This document shows positions 34,900 to 47,276 of a stretch of DNA of 64,000 nucleotides, piece after piece. The stretch's first letter is position 1, and every line of letters begins with the position of its first letter. The stretch is from Daphnia carinata. Taxonomy: Eukaryota; Arthropoda; Branchiopoda; Diplostraca; Daphniidae. A program made the position numbers and the translations under genes. The DNA is taken from positions 5,208,001-5,272,000 of the forward strand of contig NC_081335.1 of assembly GCF_022539665.2 (NCBI RefSeq). Direction: 5' to 3'. Under the pieces are notes generated by a model that saw only the letters and a program-made list of their open reading frames with translations, did not search any database and was not told the DNA's origin.

Positions 34900-37140
34900 G
34901 AACACATTTACTGGACACAATTATCGCTGCCTTAACCGAAGTAGGATCTAATGATGCACTTAATTTTCTGTTTGCATTTTTCTGTCGTGCATGGCAATCA
35001 GGTATAAATCACATTCTAGTATAGCCAGCAAAACGTTTAACACCTTGTTTTGCAATAGGCGAAGACTGGGATGCCTGTTTTGAGTTGCTGATTCACGCAC
35101 TAGAATCTCTTCGTAGTTTACCTCCAGCGCCTATCTTTCACCTTCTCCATCAAAAGGATAATAGCACATATGACCTCTGGTTCAGATTGCTCAACTAATC
35201 GGTGCATTTTTGCGTTCCATTATTTTCGAGTACGGATTTTAATTTTTTTAAATTTTCCTACCAACAAAGAAAATGGGAACTCCTCGTCTTACTTTGAGAA
35301 AGTTCGTGTTCCATTCCTCTACGGGATCGACTATTGGCGCTACAACTTCTTTTAGAAGTCAGCATTCAGCGTGGAAGTCTCCCCTGTCTTTTACATGCTA
35401 TAGCTACAACTTCTGCTCAATTATGGGACGTGGTGGAAAGTGGCCAAGTAATTTACCAGCCGCGTTAAATAGAAAAGATCCTTCTACTAACGGATTTGCT
35501 TTTCTTTTTCTGAAGGATAACCGTTCAAATAATCGAGGTCTTGCGATTGCTCCCTTAATTCAGACGCTCCGCCGTTGGAGCACAGTCCAGCAAGGGCATA
35601 CGGGGCGTTCCGAAAAATACAGTGATGAAGAATACGCTACTAGTTCATTGGCTTTGTTTCGTGTTCAGGAGCGAACAGTCATTGAAAACACCTTAATTCG
35701 ATTGTATTTAAATGCCTCGACCGCGGCAGATCGTTACACCGAGGTCCACAAACTTTCAATCACAATCGAACAATTGATCTGCACTGCCCTTGGCCTATTA
35801 GTTCTATCCAGCGATGGCAAAGTTTACATTATCGGCTACACCGATCCAGAAGCGGTCAGTTTGCGTTAGGTGAAATTCCGCAGTTTATCACACGTACTTA
35901 TTTTTTAAATTTTTTTTTGTGCATTTAGACTATCTGAATTCTCAAACGTTTTCCCGCTTTTTCGGTTGCGGAAATTTGTTTTATGGCCGGCGCTTGTGTC
36001 TGTGTTATCCTAACGCATGCTGGTCAGGTCAACGTATGGTCTTGGATGGCAGACAGCGACGATATTCCAATGATGATCATCCCCTAGCAAGATATTGTTC
36101 GAATTAGTTGTGGACATGAATATGAGTAAATTTAAAAAAATTTTCTCTGCCTTTCTTGATAATCTCATTCTTCTTTATTACTAGGGTTGCCCTGTCCGAG
36201 GACGGGGATATTTACATTTGGGGCGGGTCCACCCAGGTGGTCATATGCAGCAAGCCATTTTATTTGGAAATATATGTTCACAAAGGATTGTGGACGTACA
36301 CTGCTGCTCCGATCATGCCGTTGTTGTCACGGAGGCAGGAAGCGTTCACTTGTATTCATTTCAGTGAAGCATTTCGGAGCCAAAATAACCATATTAGTCG
36401 TGCTGCCGCTACGGAACAAACCCCATCGAAGATTTGTTGCAATATAACATACAAAGGGTTTGGCTGCTTCCATTGGACCGGTACAACCCGTTTAACTGTA
36501 ACTGTAGCATAGTGGGATAAACAGACAAAGGTGTACTGTACGTCTGCCCAGCTCCTTTCAATCCAGCAGTCCAGCAAGAGCAGACGGGGGGTTCCGAAAA
36601 ATACAGTGATGAAGAATACGCTATTAGTCCACTGGCTTGCCTTTTAAAGCAAGCAAGCTTATCGCCTGAACCCGATGATGGTGACACAGACGTCGACGGT
36701 GACATATATCAAGCTGCTGTTCTCATCTTGGCTCATTTGGATCGATTAGCCGCTCCATTAATTCAGCCGCCACTATCGGTTTTATTTGCAGTTTCACCGA
36801 TTTTATTTTACGCTTCGTAACACTTCGTAACACTTTGCATTCTCGCTCTCAAGACCGTACAGTCATTGAAAACACCGTTTTTCGACTGGATTTAAATGCG
36901 TCGACCACGACAGATCTTTACACGGAGGTCCACAAACTGTCAGTCACAATCGGACAAATCATCTGCACTGCCCTTTGCCTATTAATTCTATCCGACGATG
37001 GCAAAGTGTACATTATTGGCTACACCGATCCAGAACTGATCATATACGTATATGTATCGCAGTTTGGTTTTAGTTTGTCAATACACTGCTTTAAACCTAA
37101 AATGAAAATTGTCTTGTCTTTTCATGCGGTTCTATAAGGG
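34900..37140 (+). pseudogene. HERC2-like exon remnants, second copy with internal duplication
   Basis: It begins with TEVGSNDALNFLFAFFCRAW (about 34935-34995) and, after an intron, GEDWDACFELLIHALESL, matching the N-terminal region of HERC2 and the copy at 10130-10490. Later pieces include YSDEEYATSSLA with a KVYIIGYTDPE segment (35273-35869), an RCC1-like blade with GQVNVWSW interrupted by TAG (near 36010-36110), VALSEDGDIYIWGG (36180-36230), and a second copy of the YSDEEYA and KVYIIGYTDPE exons (36600-37060) that also holds DIYQAAVLILAHLDRL. Partial internal tandem duplication, stops and frameshifts show it is not functional. HERC2 proteins are giant E3 ubiquitin ligases with RCC1 propellers; only N-terminal parts occur here. 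Confidence 0.65.
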
Positions 37141-37230
37141 GGGAGGGGGGGGGGAGGAGGAGCCGAGTTAGAAAGCTGTTGTAGGCTATTACTATTTCAA
37201 TCAGAAGGATATGGTCCAACATTTAGACGA
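37040..37230. repeat. Dispersed repeat with G-rich tract, copy 1
   Basis: The segment from CAGTTTGGTTTTAG through a GGGGGGAGGGGGGGGGGAGG tract to TAGAAAGCTGTTGTAGG recurs at 40406-40560 (there GGGAGAGGGGGAAGGGG). The relationship is clear on both sides of the G tract. Its origin is unknown; it may be a shared 3' UTR or repeat. Confidence 0.5.
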
Positions 37231-37659
37231 TGTATTGAATACCACTCAAAACAAGGTTTTTAAAAAAGTAAGCGCACGTAGTTAATTTGGAAACCTTTCC
37301 CATTATTGCGCTTTACTCTTTAATTAAATTAAATAGTTTATACTTTTTTATACCTTATTTTCGATAATTGCTATTGTTCCAGATGGTTTAATTAGCATTT
37401 GGTGCCATTCTTTCCTTTTTTTTTTTAATATTTAGTTAAATAATTGATTAGACTGTGTGGTCAAATTCCAAGTGGTTATGCGCTGAGTTCCCATAGCAAA
37501 GTCATGACGGGAGGCGTGTAATATATTGCGGAACTCCTATATCTGAAGTCTGCGCTTAACCTAGCCCCGTTGCTTGCCCTTCACTTTATCCATTACAAGG
37601 TTCATACTTGTTGACAGAGACGTCTGCTTAGTCCGATATTCATAGTGTGAGTTGTGTTA

Positions 37660-39391
37660 TGTTAGATCATTCAGTATTCTTCTTTCTTACAAAACAAAAT
37701 AGGTATAAGGCTAAAAGACTGAAAGTGTCCAAAACAGGTAGGGCTGAAGGTCTTGATCAACATATTGCAAACGAAGAATTTGCAGTAAATAAAAGTCGAG
37801 TTAAGGTAATTGACTTTTAAAAGAAACAGGTCAAGAGAACTTGTGTGCTTGTGACTATTACTAAAGGTATTTAATTTCTGAATATTGCTTAATAGACGAA
37901 CAAAAGGGATTGATGCTGATGATGAATTTGTTGATGACAAACTGTCAGCAAGGATTTTAAACGAGCTCTGAAACAACAGCAAGAGCTTGAAGAAGAAACA
38001 GGAGCAAGTGGCCAACATTCAAAGTAAGCTATTTAATATATTAAATTGTAGACATTGTTCAGTTTAATTTTTTTTTAGGTATGAGCCACATCATTGGGTG
38101 CAGACATTGAAGGAGATGAATGTAACAGTGAAGAATCAAACTTTAAAAATGATTCACAGTTTGGGGAAGATGGGGTAAACGATTAGCTCTAATCTGATGT
38201 AGTTTCTAATTTTCTGTTCTATAGCAAGTTGATGAAGATGATGAAAAAGCCCTGGCACTGTTTATGAATCCCATCCAGCATCAAGGAGAAATCTAGCTGG
38301 TATTAGTATGGAAAAAATAACAGAAAAGCAGGCCGCGATCCAAACTCAGTTTTACGAAATAGAAAGTAATGGCAAGTGTTATTCATGTATCAATGATAAA
38401 AGCTAAACATCTGAATGTTTTCATTCGTACGTATCAAATTTCAAGGTGTTGATCCCCGCGCAAAATCATTATATCTCGGTGTAGCATCAATTTTACATCG
38501 CTATCGTAGTGGAAACTACCAAAAGCGTTCAACCTCATCCCGTTGGTTTGGTTGTCTAGCGTTGAAGTTTGTTACTAATTCATGGATTTATTATGATAAT
38601 GTTGATTTATTTCATCATACAACCTAAAAATGGAGCGCTGCTGCTATGTATGCTACTACACGGATATTCACATCAAATTCAACGGAGAAAGTGGCTCAAC
38701 GGATTTTAGTTTGGTCCTTTTTCCTCGTGTTCGCTACAATATCGCCGAGTACAAGAAACAAAATTTTCATCGTTATGAAGCTCTGTGGAAAGCTCTTTTC
38801 TAAACCTGGGGCGTTTTTCTAGGGATTTCTTCTTCTACTTTGCGAGGTTGTACAAGCAGAATTTCAAACTATTATTTTACCTTTACCTTTCTAATAACGT
38901 ACCCCAGAGTGGCACCTGCACCTTAAGAGAAGCTAACATTGTAGGCTCCGTAATTTCAGTATGCTGCATTCCTGTCTTACATTCGCTGCGGCCATATGAA
39001 AGCTAGCTGAGATAAACCATAGGGGACCACATAAAATTTTTCTGCGGACCTCTTTCGACGAAAAGTAAGCGTTGCCGTATCGTGTAGTTCATGCAGCAGT
39101 TCATTATTTCATCAAGTGAGTATTTCATGGTCAAATACAAATTCGATAAAACTCTTTAGTTAACGTTTTAAAATGTTTTGTTTTTTTAAATACAGATTTC
39201 AGCTCGATTCCAGGGAAATGCCCGTTTTGTGGCATCAGCCGTTGTTGGCGTTTTGTCAGCAATACAAAGCTGATCTTAGTGGTGAACAGAAAGAGGCGTT
39301 GCTTCAGCTAATCATTGTTCACAAGCACCATACGTTGATATCAGAATCCGCCATGAACTGCAGCAATCTGCTTGCAGAGATGAAGAAATGA
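37660..39391 (+). pseudogene. Bystin (BYSL) pseudogene, exon-intron structure retained
   Basis: Ordered pieces match bystin, the small-subunit ribosome biogenesis factor. They are: the N-terminal RYKAKRLKVSKTGRAEGLDQ (37700-37760); ADDEFVDDKLSARILNEL (37910-37970); DEDDEKALALFMNP (38230-38275); VDPRAKSLYLGVASILHRYR (38450-38515); WSAAAMYATTRIF (38633-38675); [45 protein letters not shown] (38910-38960); and FQLDSREMPVLWHQ to the stop (39195-39391). Frameshifts near 38705 and 38800, a TAG at about 38819 and TAA at about 39064 break it. Intron-like gaps remain, so it arose by DNA duplication, not retroposition. Confidence 0.85.
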
Positions 39392-41576
39392 TAGATTAAA
39401 ACAATCATAGAGCGATCAATAAATTTGATTTCCGACCTTTTTTCATCGTTTCTACTACGCACAAGAGTAAAATTCATCCGTTTTCTGCGAATTCAACCAG
39501 GAATCTGAAAAATAGCTTACCGTTAATTTAAAAAATCAATGAAAAATAAGGTAGGTTAAAATACGTTTTTTATTCCCAAGGCACTTCGGAATGAAAGAGA
39601 AACGTAAGATACCTCTCTTCACTTTCCGTTCAAATTAGATATCTGTTTTCCCTATCCGTTCAGAACTGTCAGCCAAAATATCACATTCGGACTCATCAAT
39701 ACGAAGCTAAAGAACGATACTTTCAAGCAATGAATGGTGAAGACAAAAAGTAAGTAAAAAAAAACTGCGATTAATTATACAAACGTTAGGTGAAACCGTT
39801 AATTACCTAGTGATTGGTTAACAAGAAATAAGTTTGATCTGATACCAACATGTATAAAGGGGAGGGAGAAGGCAAAAAAATGTTGTCACGTTTTTGCACC
39901 CGACCATAGCTTAGTGGCTAAGGCTAATATTAAAAATAAAAGGGGAGAGAAGGCACATATGTATGCAAGTTGATGAGAAACAACATCACGAAGAACACGG
40001 AATACCGAAAGCAAGCCTTGGAAAAACAACCCCGCTGTCCTGTGTTCAGATGTTTAAGGGCAAGTCATGTAGCTGGCATTTATTTTAGTGCAATATGGTA
40101 ATTTGAAGACCACCAGGTATCGGATGTCTCAGCTGGGGGAATTCTGTTGAAATAGAAAAAAAAGTTATTATTAAATTTAATTATTGACAAGAAAATATAA
40201 AAAATAAAAACACAAACAAAACAAAATTTGAATGTGTTGCGTGTAGGAATGGCGATGGTTTCTAGGGATTTCCACACAAGGAGGAAAGAAGACAGAGATC
40301 CAACGGATCAGGAGTAAGGGCAAAAAAGAACAAAAACATTAGATAATATAGTTTGTGAATGATTTGTTTGTGTGTATGCGTGCGAATGTTGTTTGTATGT
40401 GTCACAGTTTGGTTTTAGCTTGAAAATGCACGGCTTTAACTCTCGTACTACAATTGTCATATTTTTTCATGTGATTCTCTGGGCGGGAGAGGGGGAAGGG
40501 GTAAGAGGGAAGAGGGGTTAGAAAGCAGTTATAGGATATTACTACATCAAGCAGAAAGGTTGAGATCGAGAGGTTGAGCTGCATGAAAGCCAAGGGTAAG
40601 CCATAAGTAGCCTAATAGCAAATAAAAACTGAAGAGAATAAATGTGAGAAAGAAATTTACTGTAGGCTACTGTTACTGACTGATGCCTAATGGCAATCAA
40701 CCTTCAAACATTAACTATATCTTGCAAATAATTAAGAATAGCAAAAAAAGGCGGGCATGAAAAAGCGCCAAATTTCAGTGTAGTAATCAAGAAAATGTTT
40801 AAAATAGAACGCAATGTACTACATCCATTAACACGCCCTTAAAGAATGGTGCCTAACTTATTCCTATGCCCTACCAATTTCCACAAAAAAACAAACAAAA
40901 AACAACAGATCAGGAGTTATCTATTTATTTTTTAAAATGTGGTTAAAGTATTTTTTTTTAGACGCTTTAAGTGGTGTACTGTATTGCGAACTGTTTAGGT
41001 CTGAAAAAAGTTCATAACGAATGTACCATGCCTCAAAGAGATAAGTTTCACCTCTAACTTTCAAGTTCCGGGATAAACGACAAATTCAGTTAGAAAACAA
41101 GGTAAATTGGACGGATAAAACTACCAGTCTTACACACGTTAGTTCTTATGTGTAAAACGGTAAGCTTTCACGTCACTTAGCATTTATTTTTGTCAGCGCT
41201 TATCTTGTTGTTATTTCGACACATAAAACGTTAAAGTTACGACCTCCCCTGAGCTCACTGAGATAATGACGTTTGCCTCAATACGCCCTCAAGAGCAACG
41301 TAATAAGTGATGATCAAATTCCTTCACCCGTTGCACCTCATTGCAACCATACGTAGATAACCACCAAAAATTGGTTCCTTGAGTTTATTTAACATTGCTA
41401 TAGTCGACTACTGAGACCTGGCCGAATGCAGTGAGTGTCGAAGCTCGTTAAGCAGCACAGTTCCAGCCCAGCGCAGTCCGAAATAGCAGACTAACCTAGA
41501 TGATTTGTTTTAAATTTACCTGATTAGTATTGAAATCTACCTAAAATCGTACATCATTATTCACTGGGTTTTCATA
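39392..41576. other. Intergenic region, no gene seen
   Basis: AT-rich sequence with short unsupported frames. It includes the second copy of the G-rich dispersed repeat (40406-40560). A short spliced-looking stretch at 39662-39750 encodes RTHQYEAKERYFQAMNGEDK before a GTAAGT-like donor; it could be a stray exon but has no partner. The promoter of the LRR gene should lie in the last few hundred bases. Confidence 0.5.
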
Positions 41577-43939
41577 ATGAAATCGCTGAGCATTAGAGTA
41601 ATCACACTCTACGTTAGTCTAATTTTATTACATACCCATTAACTATGTCTAACTGTTTCATTATTTTCTTCAATTGAGCCAGTTCCTCTTGCTGCTTGGT
41701 GGCATCGGCACGACGGGAGCGATCAACTGTAACCGTTGTTTCTGCGCTCAAGATGTTGCTACCGGTGATCAGAATGTTCTTTGTCTTGGAATTCCGTTCA
41801 CAGAAATCAAGACAATTTTCTCTGGAAACACTGGATTTACCAATATAAATCGGTTCGATGTCGTCCCAGAAGTGGGTGATTCCATAATCCCAGCGAATTT
41901 GCTGGGCAACCATCGTGCACGGATCATTAACCTAGCCAGTTGCGGAATAAATCCAATGGAAATCGATCCTGATTCATTTAAGGCATCAGCCAGAACGACA
42001 ACAGAATTTATCAGCTATGATTGCGACGTTGGCAAGTTGACGTGGTCTTTTCTCAACGGATTCTTTCGTTTAAATTTCCTACAACTGGAAGGTGCCACGA
42101 AAATTCAATCATTAGGATCTCTTCCATCACTTCCCAGCGTCCAACGGCTCACTATTACCAACTGCCAAGGTTTTACGCCTCTCACTTTCCCAGGGACATC
42201 GTTGACTGGATTGCAAACTCTCATCATTACCGAGAATGACGCAGAACTGACGAACGAAAAGCTTGATTCCATCCTGACTACATTGGTTAATGCCAAAAGT
42301 TTGCAACTGTTAACATTGAACAATAATCCGAGTATCAGCCGCATTCCGACCGCATTGTCTGTGCTGTCCGCTTTACATTCGCTCGATATTTCATTGTGTC
42401 CGATAACGACAGTGTCATCCAGTTCCCTTTCCTTCTCCGCTCCAGCCGTCAAAGCCCTGAACCTCGAAAAGACTTCTTTATCGATCATCGTTGAAAATAC
42501 ATTTAACAATAGTACGCCATATCTTTTGCACGATATTTCAGAGAAAATGTTCAACTTTTAACTTTTTGTTCCTCTTTTTCATGAAGGATATTACGGGAAC
42601 GCAAAAGTCCTACTCGACGACAACAAGTTACAAGATTTCCGTTCATCCATCTACTTAAAAATCTTGATGGACATGAAGACTGCAACGGTCGGAGAGAGTG
42701 GCAGTCTCTCAGTCACTAACAGTTACGATCTAAATATGATCGTTATTTTATTTTTTTATTTTTCGTCATTTGTTTCTTATTTGGTAATATTTTTTTCATC
42801 AGATCCAATCAACTGCGGTAATTGTCAACTGGCCTGGCTCGTTCGCGACACTCGTGAATTGCTTCCCTTCGTTAACGGTACTTGCTCTAACGGGACGAAT
42901 TTTAGGGATCTCAATCCTAGGTGGTACGACGACCAATCTTGCGATACCCTCACTACCACACCATTACCGACAACGCTGACGTCGACTGTTGCGTCCATCG
43001 AAACAACATCTACTGCTGCATCCATCGAACCAACATCTACTGCCTCGTCCATCGAACCAACATCTACTGCTGCGTCCATCGGACCAACATCTACTGCTTC
43101 GTCCATCGGACGAACATCTACTGCTTCATCCATCGAAACAACATCTACTGCTGCGTCCGTTGAACCAACATCTACCATGACTACTGAATTGCCAACATCC
43201 GTTACAACACAGTCGACGATAGGGGTTCAGACAACAAAGACGACGAGCAAACCTACAAGGGGGACAACCACGCTATCGATTTCGTCGACTGGGTCCGGAT
43301 CCACCAACACTTCTACACAAGCCCCACCAGTTGCACAGAGCTACGACACGTTCTTTTACATTTTCTATGGCATCTTGGGTGGTATTGGCTTGATTTTAGT
43401 CATCGGTTTCGTCTATCTAGGCTGCATTCTCGCCAGGTAAGCCGCAATTCCTGAATACATTCAACTGACACATAATGCAACTGTAATGACGTAAAAAATC
43501 GTTACGTAGGAGACGAAAGGCAAGTGCACGAAGTAGCGACGTCTCTTCTCGCAACTCTTCAATCGCTCCCGAGTTCCATCCCGTTCCGGCACCTTTCAAT
43601 GATTTTCCACATGTTCCGGAGACTCGAGCTGTAGATCATCGTGCCCCGTATGTCCGGATGGATAATCCCGTTCCACCACGTATCGCCTCCAATAACTTTG
43701 AGTGAGTAAAACTGAAAAAGAGCGCAGAAAATTAGAAACTAAATGTGTATAATCAACCAGTTACAATTCATTATAACTATTACGTTCAAAATCATTCCAG
43801 CCAACATCCCACTGGAAAACAGTATAATACAGCTACAACTACCATTATCACGCCCTATCGGCAACCATCGTCTGCGCGGCAACCCCAAGCAGCCGCACCA
43901 AGTGGTCGAGTACGGGGACTGAAACGCGTTGGGTTTTAA
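41577..43939 (+). CDS. LRR single-pass membrane protein with mucin-like stalk, 6 exons
   Basis: Exons: 41577-41612, 41683-42511, 42587-42721, 42803-43436, 43510-43701, 43801-43939, with GT-AG joins in consistent phase; 654 residues. The signal peptide is split between exon 1 (MKSLSIRVITLY) and exon 2 (FLLLLGGIGTTGA). A Cys-containing cap (NCNRCFC) is followed by irregular leucine-rich repeats and an LRR C-terminal cap (NCGNCQLAWLVRD). A Thr/Ser/Pro stalk contains seven 9-residue repeats. One transmembrane helix (about FYIFYGILGGIGLILVIGF) and a basic cytoplasmic tail rich in Pro/Tyr/Gln follow. The protein is probably an extracellular recognition or adhesion receptor of unknown partner. Poly(A) signals AATAAA lie near 43968. 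The first intron uses a GTTAGT donor and GCCAG acceptor, chosen because only this join gives an ATG and signal peptide. Confidence 0.85.
42985..43173 (+). repeat. 27-bp coding tandem repeat, seven units
   Basis: Seven consecutive 27-bp units, each encoding a variant of TAASIEPTS, lie in the stalk of the LRR protein. Units differ by a few substitutions (Ala/Ser, Glu/Gly, Pro/Thr/Arg) and keep the frame. Such minisatellites often vary in copy number between individuals. The regular open frames on other strands here are artefacts of the repeat. Confidence 0.95.
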
Positions 43940-44539
43940 TTCCACTTCCTACGCAGCTGGCAAGAGAATAAATAAAGTAAATGATATGTAAACACGTCAC
44001 GAACACAATTAAAAAATTAGCCCCCCCCTTCTGACCTTTGGGTAACAAACGAAGCAATAATAAAAACATTTGACATTCTTTCTCGTATTCGCGTTTGTAT
44101 CCGTGTTTGCTCACACTGCACGCCTGAAAGTCCTCGAAAGTGGCAACGTAGAGCACGTTTTTGTGATAAAAAAAAAAGCCATCACCCCACTCGTACACAT
44201 TCAAAATCCAATTAATCCCACTTTGCCCTAAATCCTCCTACTCGGCTAAGCACCTTAATCCCTGATCTCTTTTCCGTGTGCCATATCTACTGAACCATTT
44301 TACTGACGCATGTAGGCCGACCGTCATTGATGAACGATAGCGATTTCTTTTACAATTGTCAAAAATAGTTTTTTTATGTTTTTTCCTTGGCCCGAAGTGA
44401 CGATAACCACTCTTTCTTTATTCCTTGTTGTCTTGCAATGCGCATGAGATTAAGTGGCATTTGTAGGTCATAAACAGGTATAAGCGGCGGGACTTTACTT
44501 GATAGCCTAACCGTCGCAGTTTTGGAGGCCTTTCTTCAA
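43940..44539. other. Intergenic spacer between two plus-strand genes
   Basis: It holds the 3' UTR and poly(A) signals of the LRR gene (AATAAATAAA at about 43966) and the upstream region of the next gene. No coding sequence is supported. Confidence 0.55.
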
Positions 44540-44545
44540 TATAAA
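44540..44545 (+). promoter_or_regulatory. Putative TATA box of the C1q-domain gene
   Basis: TATAAA 124 bp upstream of the chosen ATG (44669). A start site about 30 bp downstream would fall near 44570-44575 (TCGCACTC). It is the only TATA-like motif in a suitable place; no experimental support. Confidence 0.4.
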
Positions 44546-44668
44546 TCTCTCTTCAAATAAGGATGTGTCGCACTCTTACGCGATTTCTTGCAAGTACTCG
44601 ATGTTGCAATTGAGCCTCAAACAAAAGATTCTTTATCCAGTGCTCTAGTTGAAAGAATCACGTTGAAC

Positions 44669-46479
44669 ATGTCGGCCACCATGTTTATCAGCTGCTTGTT
44701 ACTCATTACAATTGTCGGTGCAGAAGTTTTGCCAGACGAATTTCAGCGACAATTTGACGTAAGATGTTTGTTTCTTTCGGTAACACTTAAGATTTGATTG
44801 TTGTAAATACAAATTTTTTCAGGTCATGATCATAGCGAAATTCGATCAATTAGAAGCTAAAGTTCGAGATCAAGAGATCCAACTGAAGACGGCCAGGGGT
44901 GAGATCCTTTCATTGAAAACTGAAGTTCAGCGACTCGAGTCCGTCTTGGTGTTAAATGCCAATAAGAAATCCCGCAGTGTTGACAGTAATCAATTCGTAG
45001 CCAATAAAGCCATGGCTACTACATCTTCGGCGTTGTTTGTCCCGAGGACGTGTCACGAAGCTCTTGAAAGTGGACTGCCGGAATTCAAAGAATCTGGAAT
45101 GTACTGGATCGACCCAGATGGACTGGGAATCGGCGATGGAGCTATTTATGTTTATTGCGACATGTCTACAGGTAATTTCTTATCACGCAAAAATGGCGAT
45201 AAATTTACCGTTACCGAATTCTTCAATCTACAGGAGCAACTAGTGTTGGCCATGATAGCGAGGCAACTATTGAAATCCCTAAATGCCGTCCTGCTGGTTG
45301 TTATTCACGGCCGATAGTGTACAGTGGCGGGTCTCTCAATCAAATGAAAGCTTTGTCTGAAATTTCTGCAAATTGCCATCAAACTATACAAGTTAGTCCT
45401 TTTCACATTAGAATCTTATTTGTTCAAATAACGATTGATTCAACTGTATAGGTGAATTGTCTTGGGGGACCGCTTACGGTAAACAGCATTGACTATGCCT
45501 GGTGGAACGACGTTAATAATAAGAAACAAACCTTTTGGTCGGGTTCAGATGAATCCATTCACACCTGTCAATGTGGCAGTGAAAACAAGTGTGTCCGTCC
45601 GGATCTTGAATGCAACTGTGACGCTAATGTAGCTGTCCCTTTAACAGATAATGGTATAAATAGATTGAAGATTATTTTTGAACGTATGGAAAATTTGCAA
45701 TCTAATTTTTGTGTTTGCTTCATTCAGGAAATATTACACTGAGCAGAGTTCTGCCTTTGACGAAACTAAATTTTGGGCAGATAAATCACAACGGAGGCAG
45801 CCACACCCTGGGAAAATTCACATGTTCCGGAAAACTAACCTACGCATACCCAACCAGTTGTGCGGATCTGTGGCGAATCGGCTACACTCTTAACGGATTG
45901 TATCCTGTTCGAGGATCAACGCGAGTCGAATTTGTTCACTGCGATTTTTCTCTAGGTATAACATAATTAAGGTTATATATACCTGTAATTACTCACGAAC
46001 CTTTTCTTCGGCGTTAACCCATAACAGGTCAAAATGTTAAGCAGGAGAAAATAGGGTATGCGGATGTGAAAACGCAACCCGTTCATTTCTACGTGCAAAG
46101 ATCAGATCAGTATTCGTCATCTAGTTCATCAGTGATACCGTTCAATATCGAAGTACTGAACGACGGAGGTGCCATGGACATAAGGTCGGGTATATTCACC
46201 GTCCCCAAAACTGGCACGTACTTGTTTGACTTTTCGGGTGTCAACGATCCGAATGACGGAGTTTTAAGTGTAGAATTTAATATTGATGATAAGAAAATGG
46301 CTTCGACGTTTGCTGGTGACCTGGGACATTTTACGATAAATCTGCCTTCTGTTTGGCACCTTACCAAAGGAAGCACCGTGAAATTAACCATATCCCATGG
46401 AACTCTCTACAGTGATAACAAGAACGGGCCGATGGTCCATCTTACAGGCATCTTGCTTGAAGAAGACATCTTTGCGTGA
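44669..46479 (+). CDS. Secreted coiled-coil, fibrinogen-like and C1q-domain protein, 6 exons
   Basis: Exons: 44669-44758, 44823-45171, 45234-45391, 45452-45653, 45728-45955, 46028-46479; joins keep phase; 492 residues. A signal peptide (MFISCLLLITIVGA) precedes a heptad-like coiled coil (about 33-75). Then comes a fibrinogen-like start (TCHEALESG...YWIDPDG...YVYCDMSTG) and a Cys-rich middle with WWNDV and CQCGSENKC. A second CADLW...FVHCDF segment follows, and then a C-terminal C1q/TNF-like beta domain (about 355-490: VHFYVQRS, TGTYLFDFSG, VHLTGILLEED). Coiled coil plus C1q implies a trimeric extracellular protein, perhaps an innate-immune lectin or matrix component. AATAAA at 46623-46628 serves as a likely poly(A) signal. 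The start ATG could also be 44681, the second in-frame ATG. Confidence 0.87.
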
Positions 46480-47276
46480 TTATGATTATACAAGTTAGGC
46501 TTCCATAATATCTCCTATCGGCGAATTGCGACTACAAATTGAAATCATTATTCTTGTAATGAACACATATCAATCCGAATTAATTTTTTTGTAAATTCAC
46601 ATGTGGAAAATGCCGAAAGAAAAATAAACATGGTGCCGGGTGAAAAGTAAAGCCGTTATAAAGCTGAGGATATTTTTCACACTTCTGACACAAAAGAAGG
46701 CTTCTGTTATACACAGCAGACTATTCAAAAACATAGAAGCAATACACTGATTTTCCTTTAAAAAAACCACATGTGCTTTAAACAACAGAAAATAAAATGG
46801 CTTACTGGCTGACTTGCTGAAGTTCACGCATCTGCTCGAATAGCAAATATTGCTAAGGAAATGTCAGTGCAATCAGCTGTAGCTCCAGAAGAGAACAAAG
46901 CTCCAAGATCAAAGCGTTGTACTGCATGCCATTAAAGCCCTTGTAACACAGTTACACTATTAAATCATCACTTGCTTAACCGGTAGACTAGTGAGACCGG
47001 ACGGCTGTGAAATCTCATGATACACTGAAGCCTTGTGCATTCGCCTTTCGTAGCCTTGGGCACATTAGATTTTCTTCGGCCGTCCGATATTTGTTTCACG
47101 TTTTCTAAACGACGGAAAAAAAAAACAATTACTATGACGTCGAGTCACTTTTTATAGATGAACATAATATTAACTTTAATAGTTGGAAAGCTTTTTTTGA
47201 ATCAAGATTCAATCGTTTATGGATTGCTTAGTAGGAAATGGAAACGGCAGGCGGAGACACCAGCTCCAATTCGGAA
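46480..47276. other. Intergenic region, no gene seen
   Basis: 3' UTR of the C1q gene (poly(A) signal at 46623-46628), then AT-rich sequence without supported features. Confidence 0.5.

Noticed and set aside
39895-39935. tRNA-like start ACCATAGCTTAGTGGCTAAGG
   Set aside because: A-box only; no T arm or B box within tRNA distance.
42985-43173. CRISPR-like regular repeats
   Set aside because: Contiguous coding minisatellite without spacers, in a eukaryotic gene.
42825-43180. Repetitive open frames opposite and beside the LRR stalk
   Set aside because: A 27-bp period is divisible by three, so all frames stay open; only the receptor frame is spliced in phase.
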